A stretch of 64,000 nt of DNA from Haloprofundus halobius (lineage in GTDB: Archaea; Halobacteriota; Halobacteria; Halobacteriales; Haloferacaceae), in contig NZ_CP083666.1 of the NCBI RefSeq assembly GCF_020097835.1, positions 2,170,001-2,234,000 of the forward strand, read 5' to 3'. Position numbers and translations under genes: made by a program. Every line of letters begins with the position of its first letter. Within the stretch, counting starts at the first letter, position 1. Below are positions 50,200 through 59,976 of this stretch, piece after piece. Under the pieces are notes generated by a model. It saw only the letters and a program-made list of their open reading frames with translations, had not been told where the DNA came from and searched no databases.

Positions 50200-50988
50200 A
50201 TGACGGATTCACGAACGAACGCGCTCCGAGAGACGGTCGACTCCGGCGGCGTCGCCCTCGGCGTGCTCGACGGGATGTACAACCCCGACGTGGTCGAACT
50301 CTGCGGCGACCTCGGCGTCGACTTCGTCTGGCACGACCTCGAACACGCGGGACCGAGTCCGTGGGACGCGACGACGCTCTCGAACCTGCTACGGGCCGCC
50401 GACGCGACCGACACCGAACTACTGGTTCGCATCCCGGTCACCGAACCCGCGCTGATGCGGAAGGTGCTGGACGCGGGCGTCCGCAACGTCTTCCTCTCGC
50501 GGGTCCGCTCGGCGGCCGAACTCCGCGAGGCGGTCCGCGCCGCGCGATTCGAGTACGACGGCGAACCCGGCCAGCGCGGCCTGGCCGCGCCGCGGGCGAG
50601 TCGCTGGGGTCTCGCCGACGACTACCCGGCGACCGAGGACGAGGAGATCTTCGTCGGGGTCACCGTCGAGAACCAGCGGGCGGTCGACGAGATCGGCGAG
50701 ATTCTCTCGGTGCCGGAACTGGGGTTCGTCTTCGTCGGCCCGTACGACCTCTCGGTCGACACCGGCCACCCCGGCGAGGTGGACCACGAGGAGGTGCAGG
50801 CGCGCGTGGAGACGATTCGAGACGCGACGCTCGACAGCGACGTCGCCCTCGGCGGTCTCGGCTTCGGGATGGACGACGTGAACGAGAAAGCCGACCAGGG
50901 CTACCAGATTCTCAACGTCGGTAGCACGATGGCCGGCGTCTCCGAGATGGTGTCGTCGCGACTCGACGCGTTCGAGGGCGAGCGGTAG
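50200..50988 (+). CDS. HpcH/HpaI-family aldolase
   Basis: A 262-residue TIM-barrel aldolase of the HpcH/HpaI type. Motifs: GVALGVLDGMYNPDVVELCG, VDFVWHDLEHAGPSPWD (metal and base region), VRIPVTEPALMRKVLDAGVR, EEIFVGVTVENQRAVDEIGE and GFVFVGPYDLSVDTGHPGEV (metal-binding and catalytic loop). The family cleaves or forms 4-hydroxy-2-oxo acids with pyruvate as one part, using a divalent metal. The exact substrate is not deducible. Stands alone on the plus strand; ATG 50200. The stop is seven bases from the convergent gene at 50996. Confidence 0.88.
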   Translation: MTDSRTNALRETVDSGGVALGVLDGMYNPDVVELCGDLGVDFVWHDLEHAGPSPWDATTLSNLLRAADATDTELLVRIPVTEPALMRKVLDAGVRNVFLSRVRSAAELREAVRAARFEYDGEPGQRGLAAPRASRWGLADDYPATEDEEIFVGVTVENQRAVDEIGEILSVPELGFVFVGPYDLSVDTGHPGEVDHEEVQARVETIRDATLDSDVALGGLGFGMDDVNEKADQGYQILNVGSTMAGVSEMVSSRLDAFEGER

Positions 50989-50995
50989 TCACGGT

Positions 50996-51589
50996 TCAGT
51001 CCGCGTTCGACTCGCCGTCGGCCAACTGCTCCGTCAGTCCCCACTGCTCGGCGCGGGCTTCGGCCTCGGTGCGGGCCTGCTCGCGAATCGCGTCGAGTTT
51101 CGCCTCGTCTTCGAGGAACGCCTCCACCGCGCTCGCGCCGTCCTCGCCCCGCCGTGACCACTCGTCGGGCGCGGCGTCGCGCATTCGGGCCGCGAGTTCC
51201 GGCGCGTCCGCCAGCGTCTCCGCGGGCGACCCCGGCGGCACGAGGAGGTCGTCGGTCTCGTGTGTCTCCGAGAGCGCCGACACCGGGAGTTCGTAGACGT
51301 CGACGCGGAACGGTCCGGGGACGGCCAAGTCGGCCAAGGCGTCCGTCCCGCCGCGGTCCGTCTCGACGCTGTAGGCCAGCGCCGGCACCCCTGCCTCGAA
51401 CGTGAGCACGCCGCGCGTCTCGCCGTCGAGCAGCAGCGCGTCCTGCGGTTCGAGGACGGCGTAGCCGGTCAGTTCGCGCTCCAGCGCCGTCGAGAGCGCG
51501 GTTCCGACGTCGGCGACGACCCGAGAGCGGACGAGGTCGCCGCGAGGGATGGAGAGTCGGTCGTCCGGGGGGTCGTCGAGCGCGTTCAT
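50996..51589 (-). CDS. Haloarchaeal protein coupled to MinD-like ATPase (DUF8054-like)
   Basis: A 197-residue soluble acidic protein started at ATG 51589, four bases overlapping the MinD-type stop (ATGA). Sequence: IPRGDLVRSRVVADVGTALS, TALERELTGYAVLEPQDALL, LDGETRGVLTFEAGVPALAY, then FRVDVYELPVSALSETHETD and a C-terminal helix (KLDAIREQARTEAEARAEQW). No catalytic motif. The strict coupling with a ParA/MinD ATPase suggests a partner or cargo for that motor. I assign the family name only loosely. Confidence 0.7.
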   Translation of the reverse strand: MNALDDPPDDRLSIPRGDLVRSRVVADVGTALSTALERELTGYAVLEPQDALLLDGETRGVLTFEAGVPALAYSVETDRGGTDALADLAVPGPFRVDVYELPVSALSETHETDDLLVPPGSPAETLADAPELAARMRDAAPDEWSRRGEDGASAVEAFLEDEAKLDAIREQARTEAEARAEQWGLTEQLADGESNAD

Positions 51590-52359
51590 GGCGTGTCGGG
51601 GACGACGGCGCTGCGAAAGCGGTCCGCCACGTCGCCCTCGTCGCCCGCGTGAACGTCGATTCGGCCGGCCGCTTTCCGATAGGCGGCGGCTGGGGCGGAG
51701 TCCGGCGCGTGCGCCAGTAGCGGTTCGCCCGCGCGTCTGGCCGCGCGAACCACGTCGCTGTCGGGGACTGTCGCGAGCGTCTGCCCGCCGAAGTACTCGC
51801 TCGCACGGTCGACGACGCGGTCGATTCCGGCGTCGTCGTGGACTCTGTTGAACAGCACGCCCGCCGTCTCGGTGCCGTAGGACCGCGCGTACTCCTGAAC
51901 CTTCAGGCCGTCCGAGAGCGCCGGCACCGTCGGTTGGAGGACGACGACGATTCGGTCGGCGAGGACGATGGGGAGGACGGCGCTCTTCGACCCGAGCGCG
52001 GCGGGCGAGTCGAGAAGGAGCACGTCGGTGTCGCTCGCGAGGTCGGCGACCACGTCCCGCAGGCGGGCGGGATCGGCCGCCTCGAACGCCGCGAGACTCG
52101 TCCCGCAGGGGACGACCGACATCCCGAACCGCTCGTACGTCGCCTCCGACACCTCGGTTCCGGTCTCCTCGACGAGCAGGTCGTGTAGCGTCACCTCCAC
52201 GTCGTCGAGACCGGCGTGAAACAGCAGGTTCGCCATCCCGGTGTCGGCGTCGACGACGGTGACGTCGTGTTCGGCGGCGAGTGCCATCCCCAGCGCGAGC
52301 GTGCTCGTCGTCTTCCCGGTGCCGCCCTTCCCGCTGGCGACGGCGAACGCCTCGACCAT
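51586..52359 (-). CDS. MinD/ParA-type P-loop ATPase
   Basis: A 257-residue deviant Walker A ATPase: VASGKGGTGKTTSTLALGMA (residues 7-26) with the signature lysine, VTVVDADTGMANLLFHAG as the switch, and VLLLDSPAALGSKSAVLPIV as Walker B. The C-terminal part lacks a clear amphipathic membrane helix, although AAAYRKAAGRIDV is near the end. Haloarchaea have many MinD paralogues that place surface structures or chemosensory arrays rather than divide cells. The downstream partner gene overlaps by four bases. Starts ATG 52359. Confidence 0.88.
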   Translation of the reverse strand: MVEAFAVASGKGGTGKTTSTLALGMALAAEHDVTVVDADTGMANLLFHAGLDDVEVTLHDLLVEETGTEVSEATYERFGMSVVPCGTSLAAFEAADPARLRDVVADLASDTDVLLLDSPAALGSKSAVLPIVLADRIVVVLQPTVPALSDGLKVQEYARSYGTETAGVLFNRVHDDAGIDRVVDRASEYFGGQTLATVPDSDVVRAARRAGEPLLAHAPDSAPAAAYRKAAGRIDVHAGDEGDVADRFRSAVVPDTP

Positions 52360-52490
52360 GCGTTTCGTTACCCGCCTTCCCTAATTTAAACACTCCGTCT
52401 CCGCCCGGGAGCGGAGGGCCGCCTGACGTCGATCCCGTCCGACGTCGATCCCCCCGAACGCCTATCGTCGCGTTCGACGAACCGACACCC

Positions 52491-52682
52491 ATGTTCGGAG
52501 AGAGCGCGAACGGTGCGAGTCGGCGTCGAACCATCTCGGTCGTCACGATAGCGGCGATGCTCGTCGGGGTGACGCTCGTCTGGCTGTGGCGCGAGCACGC
52601 CCCGCTGTCGCGTCGCGTTCGTCGGAGTCGGGCGTCGCGCTCTGCGGCGACTCGGAAATCGAGGCTCGCACCGCCGTTCTGA
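52491..52682 (+). CDS. Small single-pass membrane protein
   Basis: A 63-residue frame: MFGESANGASRRRTISVVTI, then AAMLVGVTLVWLWREHAPLS and an arginine-rich tail. One membrane helix with positive residues on both sides. Haloarchaea encode many such mini-proteins, but this one lies alone between divergent genes and its tail (RRSRASRSAATRKS) has a composition also produced by chance in GC-rich DNA. Confidence 0.4.
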   Translation: MFGESANGASRRRTISVVTIAAMLVGVTLVWLWREHAPLSRRVRRSRASRSAATRKSRLAPPF

Positions 52683-52755
52683 CTGTTGGTGACGAATCGA
52701 ACAGTCATCCAGTTCGGAGTAACCCTTTCGTGACACGGCGACGCACGTACACGAG

Positions 52756-54291
52756 ATGACAGACCACACGGAATCGAACGCCGTCGTCCGCGTCTGCGTC
52801 GGCGGGTCGACAGACGGGGCGAGCGCGACGGCGGACGCCGCGCGGGCAGCCGCGGACGACGCGCGCGTGGTCGGGGTCGGACCGACCGGCATCGACGGCG
52901 ACGCGCCGCTCGTACTGGTGACGCGGGGGGGTGAGACGACGTTCTACCGCGACTGCGGACCGGAGCGGGCGACGCGCGTCGTCGAGTCGCTCGAAGACGG
53001 CGGGGTCGAACCGGGCGACGCGACGGTCGAACACGACGCCGAGCGTCGAACGCTGCCGGTTCCCGAACTCGGTCCGCTGGCGGTGGGTGACCGGCGCGTG
53101 CTCGGACGATGCGGCTGGGTCGACCCGGCCGACGCCGGTGCGTACGACGAGTGGGCCACCGACGTGGTCGGCGACACCGACGCCGCGATGGAACAAGTCC
53201 GCGAGGTCGGACTACTGGGCCGGGGACGAGGCGACGCGACGCACGACGATCCCGTCGCCGTCGAGTGGGACGTCGCGCGCGAGACGCCGGGCGACCCGGT
53301 GCTCGTCGTCAACGCCAACGAGAGCGACCGGCGAAACGAGACGGACAAAACGCTCGTCGAGGGCGATTCCGTCGCGGTCCTCGACGGGGCACTCGCCGTC
53401 GCCGAACTGGTGGGCGTCGAGGCGAGTGACATCGTCGTCTACCTCAACGAGGCCGACACCCTGGCGCAGGACCGGGTGCGCGCGGCCGTCGATTCGCTGA
53501 CCGAGGCGCGTGACATCGACGGGAAGCCGCAGGTCGTCGCCGGCCCGGATCTGTACATCGCGGGCGAACCGACGATGGCGCTCGAATCGCTGGAGGGCAA
53601 CGACCGACTGGAAGCACGCCTCCGGCCACCCTCGCCCGCGCGCCACGGCCTGTACGGCCGCCCGACGCTGATTCACACGCCGCGGACGCTCGCGCAGGTC
53701 CGCGAACTGCTACTCCGACCCGAGAACTTCGACGCCGACGACGCCGACCCGGGAACCCGTCTCGTGACCGTCACCGGCGACGTCGCCGCGCCCGCGACGG
53801 TCGAACTGCCGACCGGCGGGTCGCTGTCGGCGGTTCGTAACGCCGTCGAATTCGATGGGCCGCTGAAGATGGCCTGCGTCGGCGGGCAGTTCGGCGGGTT
53901 CACGCGCACACTCGATCACACGCCGAGCGCGCCGGCGCTCGCGGGCGCGGAACTCGGCACGGAGGGCGTCGTCGAACTGTTCGACGACTCCCACTGCGCG
54001 GTGGCGACGGCGGGCGGGCGGTCGCGGTTCGCCCGCGACGAGAACTGCGGCCGCTGCGTCCCCTGCCGCGAGGGGTCGAAACAACTTTTGAACAAACTGC
54101 GCGGCGTCTACGACGGCGAGTTCGACGACGACGGCCTCCGAGAGCTAACGCGCGTGATGCGGACGACGAGCACCTGTGTGTTCGGATCGTCGGCCGCGCG
54201 CGCCGTCACGACGGCGATGGACGAGTTCGAGACCGAGTTCCGCGCGCACGCCGACGGGCGCTGTCCGAGCGGCGCGTGCGAGGAGGCCTGA
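52756..54291 (+). CDS. NuoF-like subunit of a formate dehydrogenase
   Basis: A 511-residue protein. The middle matches NuoF/HydB flavoproteins: GDPVLVVNANESDRRNETDK, YGRPTLIHTPRTLAQVRELL, then an SLBB-like part (VTVTGDVAAPATVELPTGGS, MACVGGQFGGFTR). The [4Fe-4S] domain at the end has ENCGRCVPCREGSKQLLN and TSTCVFGSSA. The normal FMN loop GRGGAGFPTG is changed to GRGRGDATHDD, so flavin or NADH binding may be altered or lost. In a usual NAD-linked formate dehydrogenase this subunit passes electrons from the catalytic subunit to NAD+. The catalytic subunit gene starts one base after this stop. Confidence 0.85.
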   Translation: MTDHTESNAVVRVCVGGSTDGASATADAARAAADDARVVGVGPTGIDGDAPLVLVTRGGETTFYRDCGPERATRVVESLEDGGVEPGDATVEHDAERRTLPVPELGPLAVGDRRVLGRCGWVDPADAGAYDEWATDVVGDTDAAMEQVREVGLLGRGRGDATHDDPVAVEWDVARETPGDPVLVVNANESDRRNETDKTLVEGDSVAVLDGALAVAELVGVEASDIVVYLNEADTLAQDRVRAAVDSLTEARDIDGKPQVVAGPDLYIAGEPTMALESLEGNDRLEARLRPPSPARHGLYGRPTLIHTPRTLAQVRELLLRPENFDADDADPGTRLVTVTGDVAAPATVELPTGGSLSAVRNAVEFDGPLKMACVGGQFGGFTRTLDHTPSAPALAGAELGTEGVVELFDDSHCAVATAGGRSRFARDENCGRCVPCREGSKQLLNKLRGVYDGEFDDDGLRELTRVMRTTSTCVFGSSAARAVTTAMDEFETEFRAHADGRCPSGACEEA

Positions 54292-54292
54292 T

Positions 54293-57200
54293 ATGAGCAC
54301 CGACAATCCCGAAGATATGAGCACCGAACCGAGCAGACCGGGGCCGGGCGACTCCGCCCCCGCCGAATCGCTCCCGGGCGTCCCGACCCTGGACGACCCC
54401 CGACCGAGCACGCCGCTGACCGAGGACTTCGTCACCGGAACGGCCAACGACCCCGAAGTGGGGTCCGCCGGTCCGGCGATGACCACCGTCACCGTCGACG
54501 GCGAACCCATCGCGTTGCCGCCGGGGTCGACGCTGCTCGACGCCGTCGAGGCGCTCGACACCGAGAGCTACGTCCCGGCGCTCTGCAGCTACGACCGCGA
54601 CACCGAGCAGGGCGAGAACGTCGGCCCGCGCTCGGAGTGTCGGACGTGCATGGTCGACACCGACGAGCACGGCCTCGTTCCGTCGTGCAGTTTCCCCGCC
54701 GAGGACGACCTGACGGTCCGCACCGACGCGACCGACGCGAAGGAGGCCCGCGACGTGAACCTCGACCTCGTGCTGTCGAACCACAACCTCCGGTGTACGA
54801 CCTGCGGGCAGAACGGCCGCTGCGAACTGCAGGACGTCTCCATCGACAACGGGGTGCAGGAACCACGTTACGGTGTCTTCGACGACCGCGACGAGTACGA
54901 ACCGCTCGACGACACGTCGTCGGTCATCCAGATAGACCGCAACAAATGCATCCTCTGTAACCGCTGTGTCGAGGCCTGCAACGACGTGCAGGTCGAGGGC
55001 GTCCTCCGCATCGAGGGGCAGGGACCGGACACTCGAATCGGTTTCCAGAAGCCCGAGGCGGAGACGATGAGCGAGTCGACCTGCGTCTCCTGCGGGCACT
55101 GTGCGACAGTCTGTCCGACCGGGTCCTTGGTCGAGAAGGGACTCGTCGACGCGACGACCATCCCGTTTCCCGGGTTCACCCAGAAGAATTCGATTGGCAA
55201 AGTCATCGAACACGAGGCCGCCGAGACCGCCGACACCTCACCGTCGCCGAACCGCCGCGTGCCCGGCGAGTTCGAAGGCCTCGGCGGCGAGAGCGACGCG
55301 GAGGTCACCGAGAAATCCGGCGTCGCGCGCTTCATGGCGAAGGCGAGACAGCACGCGCAGTCGGCGGCCTCGCGCGTCGCCGACGAGTCGCTCGAACGGT
55401 TCGAACGCGTCGCGGAGGAGACGGCGGCGAACACCCTCGAAGTCGGACAGCTGTTCGACGTAGCGAAGGTCGTCAGCACCGGCCGGATGCAGCGCGTCAC
55501 GAAGGCCGAGACGACCTGTCAGTACTGCGCCGTCGGCTGTCGATTCGAACTGTACGGCAAAGACGGCGAGGTGCTCGGTGTTCGACCGGCCGACACCGAC
55601 GTGACCCCCGCGAACGACTTCTCGACCTGCGTGAAGGGGAAGTTCGGCTACGAGTTCGTCGACAGTCCGAATCGGCTGAAGACGCCGCTCGTCAAGGAGG
55701 ACGGGGAGTTCCGCGAGGCGTCGTGGGACGAGGCGCTCGACCGCGTCGTCTCGGAACTGCGCGCCATCCAGCGCGAACACGGCGACGACGCCGTCGCCGT
55801 CACCTCCTCTTCGAAGGCGACCAACGAGGAGAACTTCCTGAACCAGAAGTTCGCCCGACAGGTGCTCGGGACGCCGCACGTCGACAACTGCGCGCGACTC
55901 TGTCACTCCTCGACCGTCGCCGGATTGAAACAGACCGTCGGCTACGGCGCGATGACGAATCGAATAAACGAGGACATCGGGAAAACCGACTGCTACCTCA
56001 TCACCGGGTCGAACACCACCGAGAGCCACCCCGTGTTGGCGACGCGCATCAAGCAGAACGTCCGCGACGGCGCGGAGCTCATCGTCTTCGACCCGCGGAA
56101 GATCGGCCTCGCCGAGCACGCCAACCAGTACACCCGGACGCAACCCGGACAGGACATCGCGTGGCTCAACGGGATGGTGCGCCACATCATCGCTGAGGAC
56201 CTCCACGACCGCGAGTTCATCGAGGAGCGCACGACCGGATTCGAGGAACTGAAGGAGAAGGTCGAGCCGTTCACCCCCGAGAAGGTCGAGGAACTCGCGG
56301 GCGTCGCTCCCGAGGACCTGAAGCGGGCGGCCGAGACCGTCGCGACGGCGGACACCTGCATCTTCGGCTGGGCGATGGGGATGACCCAGCACGCCCACGG
56401 GACGCGGAACGTGCTTGCCATCACGAACCTCGCGCTCGTGACGGGGAATCTCGGCAAACCGCGGGCAGGACTGTCGCCGTTCCGCGGGCAGAACAACGTC
56501 CAGGGCGGCGGCGGCGACATGGGACCCGCGCCGCACAACCTGCCGGGGTACCAGGACCTCACCGACGACGACGTGCTCGACAAGTTCGAGGAGGCGTGGG
56601 GCGTCCGCCCGCCGTCGCAGGTCGGCCTCTACCTGCCCGAGCAGTACGAGGCCATCCACGACGGGAACATCCGCGGGATGTTCGTGATGGGCGAGAACCC
56701 CGTTCTGTCGGAACCGGACGTCCGCGAGGCCGAGGAGGCCGTCGAGGAACTCGACTTCCTCGTCGTGCAGGACATCTTCCTCACCGAGACGGCCGAGCAC
56801 GCCGACGTCGTCCTTCCGGCGGCCTCCGCCGCCGAGAAGTACGGCACGTTCACCAACACCGAGCGCCGCATCCAGATGGTTCGACCGGCCGTCGAGCCGC
56901 CGGGCGAGGCGCGGACGGACATGGAGATCCTCTCCGATTTGGCCGGTCGCTTCGGCTACGAGTGGGCGTACGACGGTCCGGCGGACGTGATGGACGAGAT
57001 CGCGTCGCTCGTCCCCATCTACGGCGGCGTCAGCTTCGATCGCCTCGAATCGACGTCCGACGGCCTCCAGTGGCCCTGCGGGGACGCCGAGGACCCCGGT
57101 ACGCCGTTCCTCTACGAAGACGAGTTCAACTTCGACGACGGCCTCGCGCGGTTCGTGCCGGCGGACTACGCCGGGCCGGTCGAGATGCCCGACGAGGAGT

Positions 57201-57643
57201 TCCCGCTGATGCTCACGACGGGACGGGTGCTCTACCACTGGCACACGGGGACGATGACCCGGCGCGTCGAGGCGCTGATGCACCACGTCCCCGAGAGCTT
57301 CGTCACCATCCACCCGAAGATGGCCGAAGACCTCGGCGTCGACGACGGCGAGTACGTCCGGGTCGCCTCCCGCCGCGGCGACATCGTCGTGAAGGCGAAC
57401 GTCGAGGAAACCTCCGACCCGGGAGTCGTCTTCGTCCCGATGCACTTCGCGCAGGGGGCGGTCAACGAACTCACGCAGGCCGAACTCGACTCGACGTCGT
57501 TCATCCCCGAGTTCAAAGTGACGAGCGTCCGCATCGCGCCGCTGGGTACCGACCCCGCCGAGGAGCCGCTGACGTTCGAGCGGCCCGACTTCGGCGCGGA
57601 CGCCGACGAGGACCCCGAGCGCGCCGGCGCAGACGACGACTGA
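54293..57643 (+). CDS. Formate dehydrogenase catalytic subunit, NuoG-like N-terminus and molybdopterin domain
   Basis: A 1116-residue cytoplasmic enzyme started at ATG 54293. The N-terminal ferredoxin domain has CSYDRD, SECRTCMV and a later Cys for [2Fe-2S]; HNLRCTTCGQNGRCELQD is the His-Cys [4Fe-4S] site; CILCNRCVEACN and CVSCGHCATVCPTG bind two more clusters. An acidic helical linker follows (about 330-395). The molybdopterin domain begins with CQYCAVGCRFELYG, has the active-site Cys in NCARLCHSSTVAG (in place of selenocysteine), FRGQNNVQGGGGDMG, and ends with the dinucleotide-binding domain (MLTTGRVLYHWHTGTMTRR). It oxidises formate to CO2. Upstream is the NuoF-like gene, one base away. 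Confidence 0.9.
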   Translation: MSTDNPEDMSTEPSRPGPGDSAPAESLPGVPTLDDPRPSTPLTEDFVTGTANDPEVGSAGPAMTTVTVDGEPIALPPGSTLLDAVEALDTESYVPALCSYDRDTEQGENVGPRSECRTCMVDTDEHGLVPSCSFPAEDDLTVRTDATDAKEARDVNLDLVLSNHNLRCTTCGQNGRCELQDVSIDNGVQEPRYGVFDDRDEYEPLDDTSSVIQIDRNKCILCNRCVEACNDVQVEGVLRIEGQGPDTRIGFQKPEAETMSESTCVSCGHCATVCPTGSLVEKGLVDATTIPFPGFTQKNSIGKVIEHEAAETADTSPSPNRRVPGEFEGLGGESDAEVTEKSGVARFMAKARQHAQSAASRVADESLERFERVAEETAANTLEVGQLFDVAKVVSTGRMQRVTKAETTCQYCAVGCRFELYGKDGEVLGVRPADTDVTPANDFSTCVKGKFGYEFVDSPNRLKTPLVKEDGEFREASWDEALDRVVSELRAIQREHGDDAVAVTSSSKATNEENFLNQKFARQVLGTPHVDNCARLCHSSTVAGLKQTVGYGAMTNRINEDIGKTDCYLITGSNTTESHPVLATRIKQNVRDGAELIVFDPRKIGLAEHANQYTRTQPGQDIAWLNGMVRHIIAEDLHDREFIEERTTGFEELKEKVEPFTPEKVEELAGVAPEDLKRAAETVATADTCIFGWAMGMTQHAHGTRNVLAITNLALVTGNLGKPRAGLSPFRGQNNVQGGGGDMGPAPHNLPGYQDLTDDDVLDKFEEAWGVRPPSQVGLYLPEQYEAIHDGNIRGMFVMGENPVLSEPDVREAEEAVEELDFLVVQDIFLTETAEHADVVLPAASAAEKYGTFTNTERRIQMVRPAVEPPGEARTDMEILSDLAGRFGYEWAYDGPADVMDEIASLVPIYGGVSFDRLESTSDGLQWPCGDAEDPGTPFLYEDEFNFDDGLARFVPADYAGPVEMPDEEFPLMLTTGRVLYHWHTGTMTRRVEALMHHVPESFVTIHPKMAEDLGVDDGEYVRVASRRGDIVVKANVEETSDPGVVFVPMHFAQGAVNELTQAELDSTSFIPEFKVTSVRIAPLGTDPAEEPLTFERPDFGADADEDPERAGADDD

Positions 57644-57670
57644 GCAGCGCGTCGTCGACCGCTGGACGGA

Positions 57671-59275
57671 CTACTCCGGCAGTCCGAGCGCCGCGAGGTC
57701 GATGTGCCTCTCGACGAGGTGCGCCGCGCGGTCGTACGGCGACCGTGAGTCGCCGTCCACCGTCGCCGGTCGCTCCCTCCCGGCCGACGCGAACACCGAA
57801 TCCACGAACGCCTCCCGCGCCTGCTCGTTCTCGAAGAGGCCGTGGAGGTACGTGCCGATCACCTGCCCCGAGGCTGCGCCGAGCGCCGCAGACGCCTCGC
57901 CGTTGCGCGAAAAGGGAGCCTCTACGTCGCAGACACCGTCGACAGCGCGCGTCTCCCCGGCGTGTATCTCGTAGCCCGAGACCTCGCCGTCGACGCCAGC
58001 GAGCGGCCCGACCCCCGACAGAAGAAGCGTCGACTGCTCGACGCGCTTGTCGGTCGAAAACGCGGTTTCGACCGGCAGGAGGCCGAAGCCCGCCACTTCG
58101 TCGTCGACGCCGTCGTCGGCGCTCTCGACACTCGCATTGGTGATGCGCTCGCCGAGCATCTGATAGCCGCCGCAGAGGCCGACGACTGGGCCTTCGAACG
58201 CCGCGAGCGCGTCGTCGAAACCGGCCTCGCGGAGCGTCAGCAGGTCGTCGACGGTGTTCTTCGTGCCGGGGAGGACGACGGCGTCGGCGTCCGAGAGGTC
58301 GTCGGAGAGCGGGACGTAGGCGACCCGGACGCCGGGTTCGTCCGCGAGCGGTTCGAGGTCGGTGACGTTCGAGGCGCGTGGCAGGCGCGGAGCGGCGACC
58401 GTCACCGTCGACTCGGCTTCGACACCGTCGTCGTCGCCGACGACCGCTCGGTCGCCTTCGGCGGGTAGCGAGACGCTATCTTCCTCGGGTAACCCGGGGT
58501 CGTCGTACGGGAGAACGCCGAGGACGGGGACGCCCGTGCGCTCCTCGAACGCGTCGAGGCCAGGGTCGAGCAGCGAGACGTCGCCGCGGAACTTCGTGAT
58601 AACCGCGCCGACGACGCGCTCGCGGAGGTCGTCGGGCAGCAGTTCGAGCGTGCCGACGAGGCTGGCGAAGACGCCGCCGCGCTCGATGTCGGCGACGAGC
58701 AGAATCTCGGTACTTCGCGGCTTCGCCGCCCCGTCTCGATTCGTTTCCGACGAATCGCTTCCAAACCGGGCGGTTTCCACGTTCGCCAGATCCCGGTGGT
58801 GAAGATTTATCTCGGCGATAGAGCCCGCGCCCTCGGCGACGACGACGTCGTGCTCGGCGGCGAGTCGGGCGTGCGCCGCTTCGGCGGCGTCGCGGGCGCG
58901 GGCCCAGCGCTCCTCGTAGTAGCTCCCCGCGGCGAAGTGGCCGACTGCGACGCCGTCCACGACGAGTTGCGACTCGCCGTCACCGCGAGGCTTCAGGAGC
59001 ACGGGATTGTGGTCGGTCGTCGGCGCGACGCCGGCGGCCCGCGCCTGCACGTACTGGGAGACGCCGATTTCGCCGAACGCCTCGCTCCCTTCGAGCGCGG
59101 GTGACCGCGAGACGGCCCGGGCGTTGTTGCTCATGTTCTGTGCCTTGAACGGCGCGACCGAGACGCCACAGTCGGCGAGGTGGCGACAGAGACCGGCGGC
59201 GACGGTGCTCTTGCCGACGTGAGAGGCGGTCCCGGCGACGAGGAGCGTCCGCGTGGCGTCGCTGGAGTTCGACAC
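57671..59275 (-). CDS. cobQ: Adenosylcobyric acid synthase
   Basis: A 534-residue CobQ/CbiP. N-terminal P-loop amidoligase domain: [20 protein letters not shown] and [15 protein letters not shown]. The catalytic core continues with [20 protein letters not shown] and [20 protein letters not shown]. The C-terminal glutaminase domain has [19 protein letters not shown] with the nucleophilic Cys and [11 protein letters not shown] with the His. It amidates the b, d, e and g carboxylates of adenosylcobyrinic acid diamide. GTG start at 59275, one base after the btuR stop; last gene of the four-gene cobalamin operon. The insert around residues 165-185 ([15 protein letters not shown]) is not in most CobQ. 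Confidence 0.93.
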   Translation of the reverse strand: MSNSSDATRTLLVAGTASHVGKSTVAAGLCRHLADCGVSVAPFKAQNMSNNARAVSRSPALEGSEAFGEIGVSQYVQARAAGVAPTTDHNPVLLKPRGDGESQLVVDGVAVGHFAAGSYYEERWARARDAAEAAHARLAAEHDVVVAEGAGSIAEINLHHRDLANVETARFGSDSSETNRDGAAKPRSTEILLVADIERGGVFASLVGTLELLPDDLRERVVGAVITKFRGDVSLLDPGLDAFEERTGVPVLGVLPYDDPGLPEEDSVSLPAEGDRAVVGDDDGVEAESTVTVAAPRLPRASNVTDLEPLADEPGVRVAYVPLSDDLSDADAVVLPGTKNTVDDLLTLREAGFDDALAAFEGPVVGLCGGYQMLGERITNASVESADDGVDDEVAGFGLLPVETAFSTDKRVEQSTLLLSGVGPLAGVDGEVSGYEIHAGETRAVDGVCDVEAPFSRNGEASAALGAASGQVIGTYLHGLFENEQAREAFVDSVFASAGRERPATVDGDSRSPYDRAAHLVERHIDLAALGLPE

Positions 59276-59276
59276 G

Positions 59277-59969
59277 TCAGTACTCGGTACCGCGTCGCGC
59301 CCGCTGTCCGGCGTCGATCGGGTGTTTCTCCTTTTTCACTCGTGTCACGAGGTCGGCGTGGTCGTACAGATACTCGGGTTTCGTGTGACTCCCCGCCAGC
59401 ACGAGTTCGAGGTTCTCGGGCTTCGATTCGACGAGTTCGAGCAGTTCTTCCTCGTCGAGCAGTCCCTGGTCGACGGCGTACAACACCTCGTCGAGGATGA
59501 GCATGTGAGCACCGTCTTCGGGTGGACCGTCGAGCGCGAGCGGCGATTCGAGGTCCGCGTCACTCGCGGCGTCGACGAGCTCCCGCGCGCGTTCGAGTCC
59601 GCCCTGCGCCTTCGCGCGGTGGTCGTCGTCGTCGCTGCCGTCTCTGAGGCCGTGCCAGCCGTAGTGGCCGGTGTTCTCGTAGCTGTACCCGGGCATCGCC
59701 GCGATGGCGTTGTACTCGCCGCGGACGGCGTCGACGCTGTCCGCGCCGCCCTTCATGAACTGGAGCATGTGGACGCGGAAGCCGTGGCCCGCGGCGCGAA
59801 AGCCCATCCCCATCGCGGCGGTGGTCTTCCCCTTCCCGTCGCCCCACCACACCTGCACGAGACCGAACTCCTCGGGTGCGCTCGGCTCGATCCGGTGGGC
59901 CTCGGGCGTGATTCCCCTGCCGGGGGTGTTCTTTCGCAGTTCGTCTTTTTTCGGTGTTTCGTCGGTCAT
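59277..59969 (-). CDS. cobO: Cob(I)alamin adenosyltransferase
   Basis: A 230-residue CobA/BtuR/CobO-type enzyme. The P-loop is [20 protein letters not shown] (about residues 38-57), followed by [38 protein letters not shown] and [20 protein letters not shown], the family's conserved C-terminal block. It adds the upper adenosyl group from ATP to the corrinoid. The N-terminal 30 residues ([20 protein letters not shown]) are the haloarchaeal/CobO extension. It lies between the glycosidase and cobQ genes on the same strand, seven bases after the former. Confidence 0.93.
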   Translation of the reverse strand: MTDETPKKDELRKNTPGRGITPEAHRIEPSAPEEFGLVQVWWGDGKGKTTAAMGMGFRAAGHGFRVHMLQFMKGGADSVDAVRGEYNAIAAMPGYSYENTGHYGWHGLRDGSDDDDHRAKAQGGLERARELVDAASDADLESPLALDGPPEDGAHMLILDEVLYAVDQGLLDEEELLELVESKPENLELVLAGSHTKPEYLYDHADLVTRVKKEKHPIDAGQRARRGTEY

Positions 59970-59976
59970 GAGTGGG

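Noticed and set aside
55238-57445. A 735-codon minus-strand frame opposite the formate dehydrogenase gene
   Set aside because: Shadow of a strongly biased gene; the plus strand has all catalytic motifs.
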